Below, piece by piece: positions 62,820 to 64,000 of a stretch of DNA of 64,000 bases (the first letter of the stretch is position 1; each line of letters starts with the position of its first letter). A program made the translations under genes and the position numbers. Origin of the DNA: Zymoseptoria tritici IPO323 (taxonomy: Eukaryota; Ascomycota; Dothideomycetes; Mycosphaerellales; Mycosphaerellaceae); NCBI RefSeq assembly GCF_000219625.1, contig NC_018215.1, positions 620,001 through 684,000 on the forward strand. The letters are read 5' to 3'. The notes under the pieces are model-generated. The model ran no database searches. It saw nothing but the letters and a program-made list of their open reading frames with translations, and was not told where the DNA came from.

Positions 62820-64000
62820 ATCGACACAAGGTGGTTAGCGTGGTAATTAAACCTCCGGTCTATAAATAGCGTGAACTTACCTTATTTGACGCTTAACCTC
62901 GTATAGTAATCCGGTGCGGTAATCTAGTAACACCTCTAACTACGCTAGTCGGACAACTAACTAGCTCGTTAGCGCCGTAATAGGAATAGTAGATATTGTT
63001 GCCGCTAGAGCCGGAAGGTTATATATATATCGTATCGTTTACGCGTTACGTTAGCGTTCTCGTACACCCTTACTAATACTAACACTAGTACTACTATATA
63101 CTCGTAATATAATTAGTTCGGCCCTTAAGCGGCTTACTATAGCGACTCGTTATTATAAGGGTAGCGGACGACACTACTATTACCCCCCTTAGTCTACTAC
63201 GGCGACGTCCTTATCGGCAACATGTTTACCGGCTCGAGCCCTTTAGAGCGGCGTTAGTAAGGGTAGTAATACTATGCCTTCGAGTAGTAGCGCGCCTTCG
63301 AGTAGTAGCGCGCCTTCGAGTAATAGCGGCAATAGTAAGGATATCGCTACGAGTAGCTACGGCCGAGCTATTATAAACACTATTAAGTCTAGTATGTACT
63401 ATTGCGCTATAAGGAGCATAATAGCGTTGTAACACTAGTAGGGCCTACGATTCGTATAGACTCGAGTCTATTACTATAGCCGCGACACTAATACTAGCCT
63501 ATCGCTTACCGGCTAGTCGTAGAGCTAGTCGTAGTGCCGGTTAAAGGAAGCTCGGCTAAGCTAGTAGTACTTATGTCGGATAATTCCTAGGTAATAATAA
63601 CGCTAGATCCGAGGTAGAAGTAGGAGGTAGAGGTAATAGATACGAGCAATCCGGACGAGGAAGATAATAGTAATAGATTGCTAGTTAAAATGCCGAAGAT
63701 TAGTTAACGTAAAGCGGTGCTTAAGAAGCTAGAGTAGTAGCGTATTAACTATACGTACAATAAGTAGATTATAGTATAGTAGACGATCTTTAATTATATA
63801 GAAGCTGCTATTAAAGAGACTACTATTGCTAAGTTCTTTAAGACTATTAAGCTAGCTCTTATACGGTAGACTAATCCGCCGTATAAGACTAAAGTTTTAT
63901 AAAGAACGGTGCTTAGTAACGCTACTTATAAGGGCTAGGTCCGAGAGTATAAGGATCTTATAAAGCGCTATATTATCGGCACTAGTAGGCTAGAGTCTTA
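62820..64000 (+). mobile_element. Second RIP-degraded repeat element, runs off window
   Basis: From about 62820 the composition changes abruptly: TA, CG and TAG/TAA are abundant while CA and TG are scarce. Near 63690-64000 one plus frame reads KMPKIS*RKAVLKKLE and, further on, TIFNYIEAAIKETTIAKFF and REYKDLIKRYIIGTSRLES. It is interrupted by TAG and TAA codons as in a mutated transposase or other element protein. A three-copy 18-bp repeat (TTCGAGTAGTAGCGCGCC-like) lies at about 63277-63330. Terminal repeats were not found, and the right end is outside the window. The superfamily is not identified. Confidence 0.65.

Overview
The window is nuclear DNA of a filamentous ascomycete. Genes are mostly separated by 0.3-1.3 kb and have 0-3 short GT-AG introns (about 47-150 bp). 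Conserved genes (CCT5, HP1, MsrB, DUG2-like) are fungal, and the right end carries decayed transposons whose lesions look like repeat-induced point mutation (RIP). The gene set and the small cysteine-rich secreted proteins fit a Dothideomycete (Mycosphaerellales-like); that placement is inference. No ribosomal RNA, tRNA or CRISPR array was recognised.

Bases 1-17200 are mainly metabolic and housekeeping. They hold the end of a Ran-binding protein gene, a phosphoglycerate-mutase-family gene broken by one in-frame TAG, a DUG2-like glutathione peptidase, MsrB, an unrecognised basic protein, a frameshifted hypothetical gene, a divergent cytochrome P450 / cytochrome b5-b5-reductase pair, and a 3-hydroxyacyl-CoA dehydrogenase fused to a YWTD-type propeller.

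Bases 17400-36200 are rich in secreted and surface proteins: a spliced six-cysteine secreted protein, a truncated HMG-CoA-lyase-like relic, a carotenoid oxygenase, a broken PAN/mucin-like gene, a secreted alpha-carbonic anhydrase, a 966-residue GPI-type wall protein, a membrane-anchored aspartic-protease-like protein without a standard catalytic motif, and a proline-rich membrane protein.

Bases 36200-38000 are a degenerate satellite of about 15 units of roughly 100 bp with a dimeric sub-structure. Bases 38800-46000 return to core genes (HP1 and CCT5 divergent, an MFS transporter) plus a second tiny spliced cysteine-rich secreted protein. Bases 47000-57700 hold two adjacent membrane proteins with disordered tails and a tandem pair of unrecognised paralogues that share a palindromic promoter element.

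Bases 58100-64000 are transposon-rich: a 212-bp foldback element with 6-bp target duplications, an eight-cysteine secreted protein, a 2.2-kb Fot1/pogo-like element with perfect 43-bp terminal repeats inserted just upstream of that gene's TATA-like box, and a second TA-rich, stop-riddled element that runs off the window. Splice junctions were worked out by hand from reading phase and GT/AG sites. Single-base lesions are real in this sequence but could be assembly errors.
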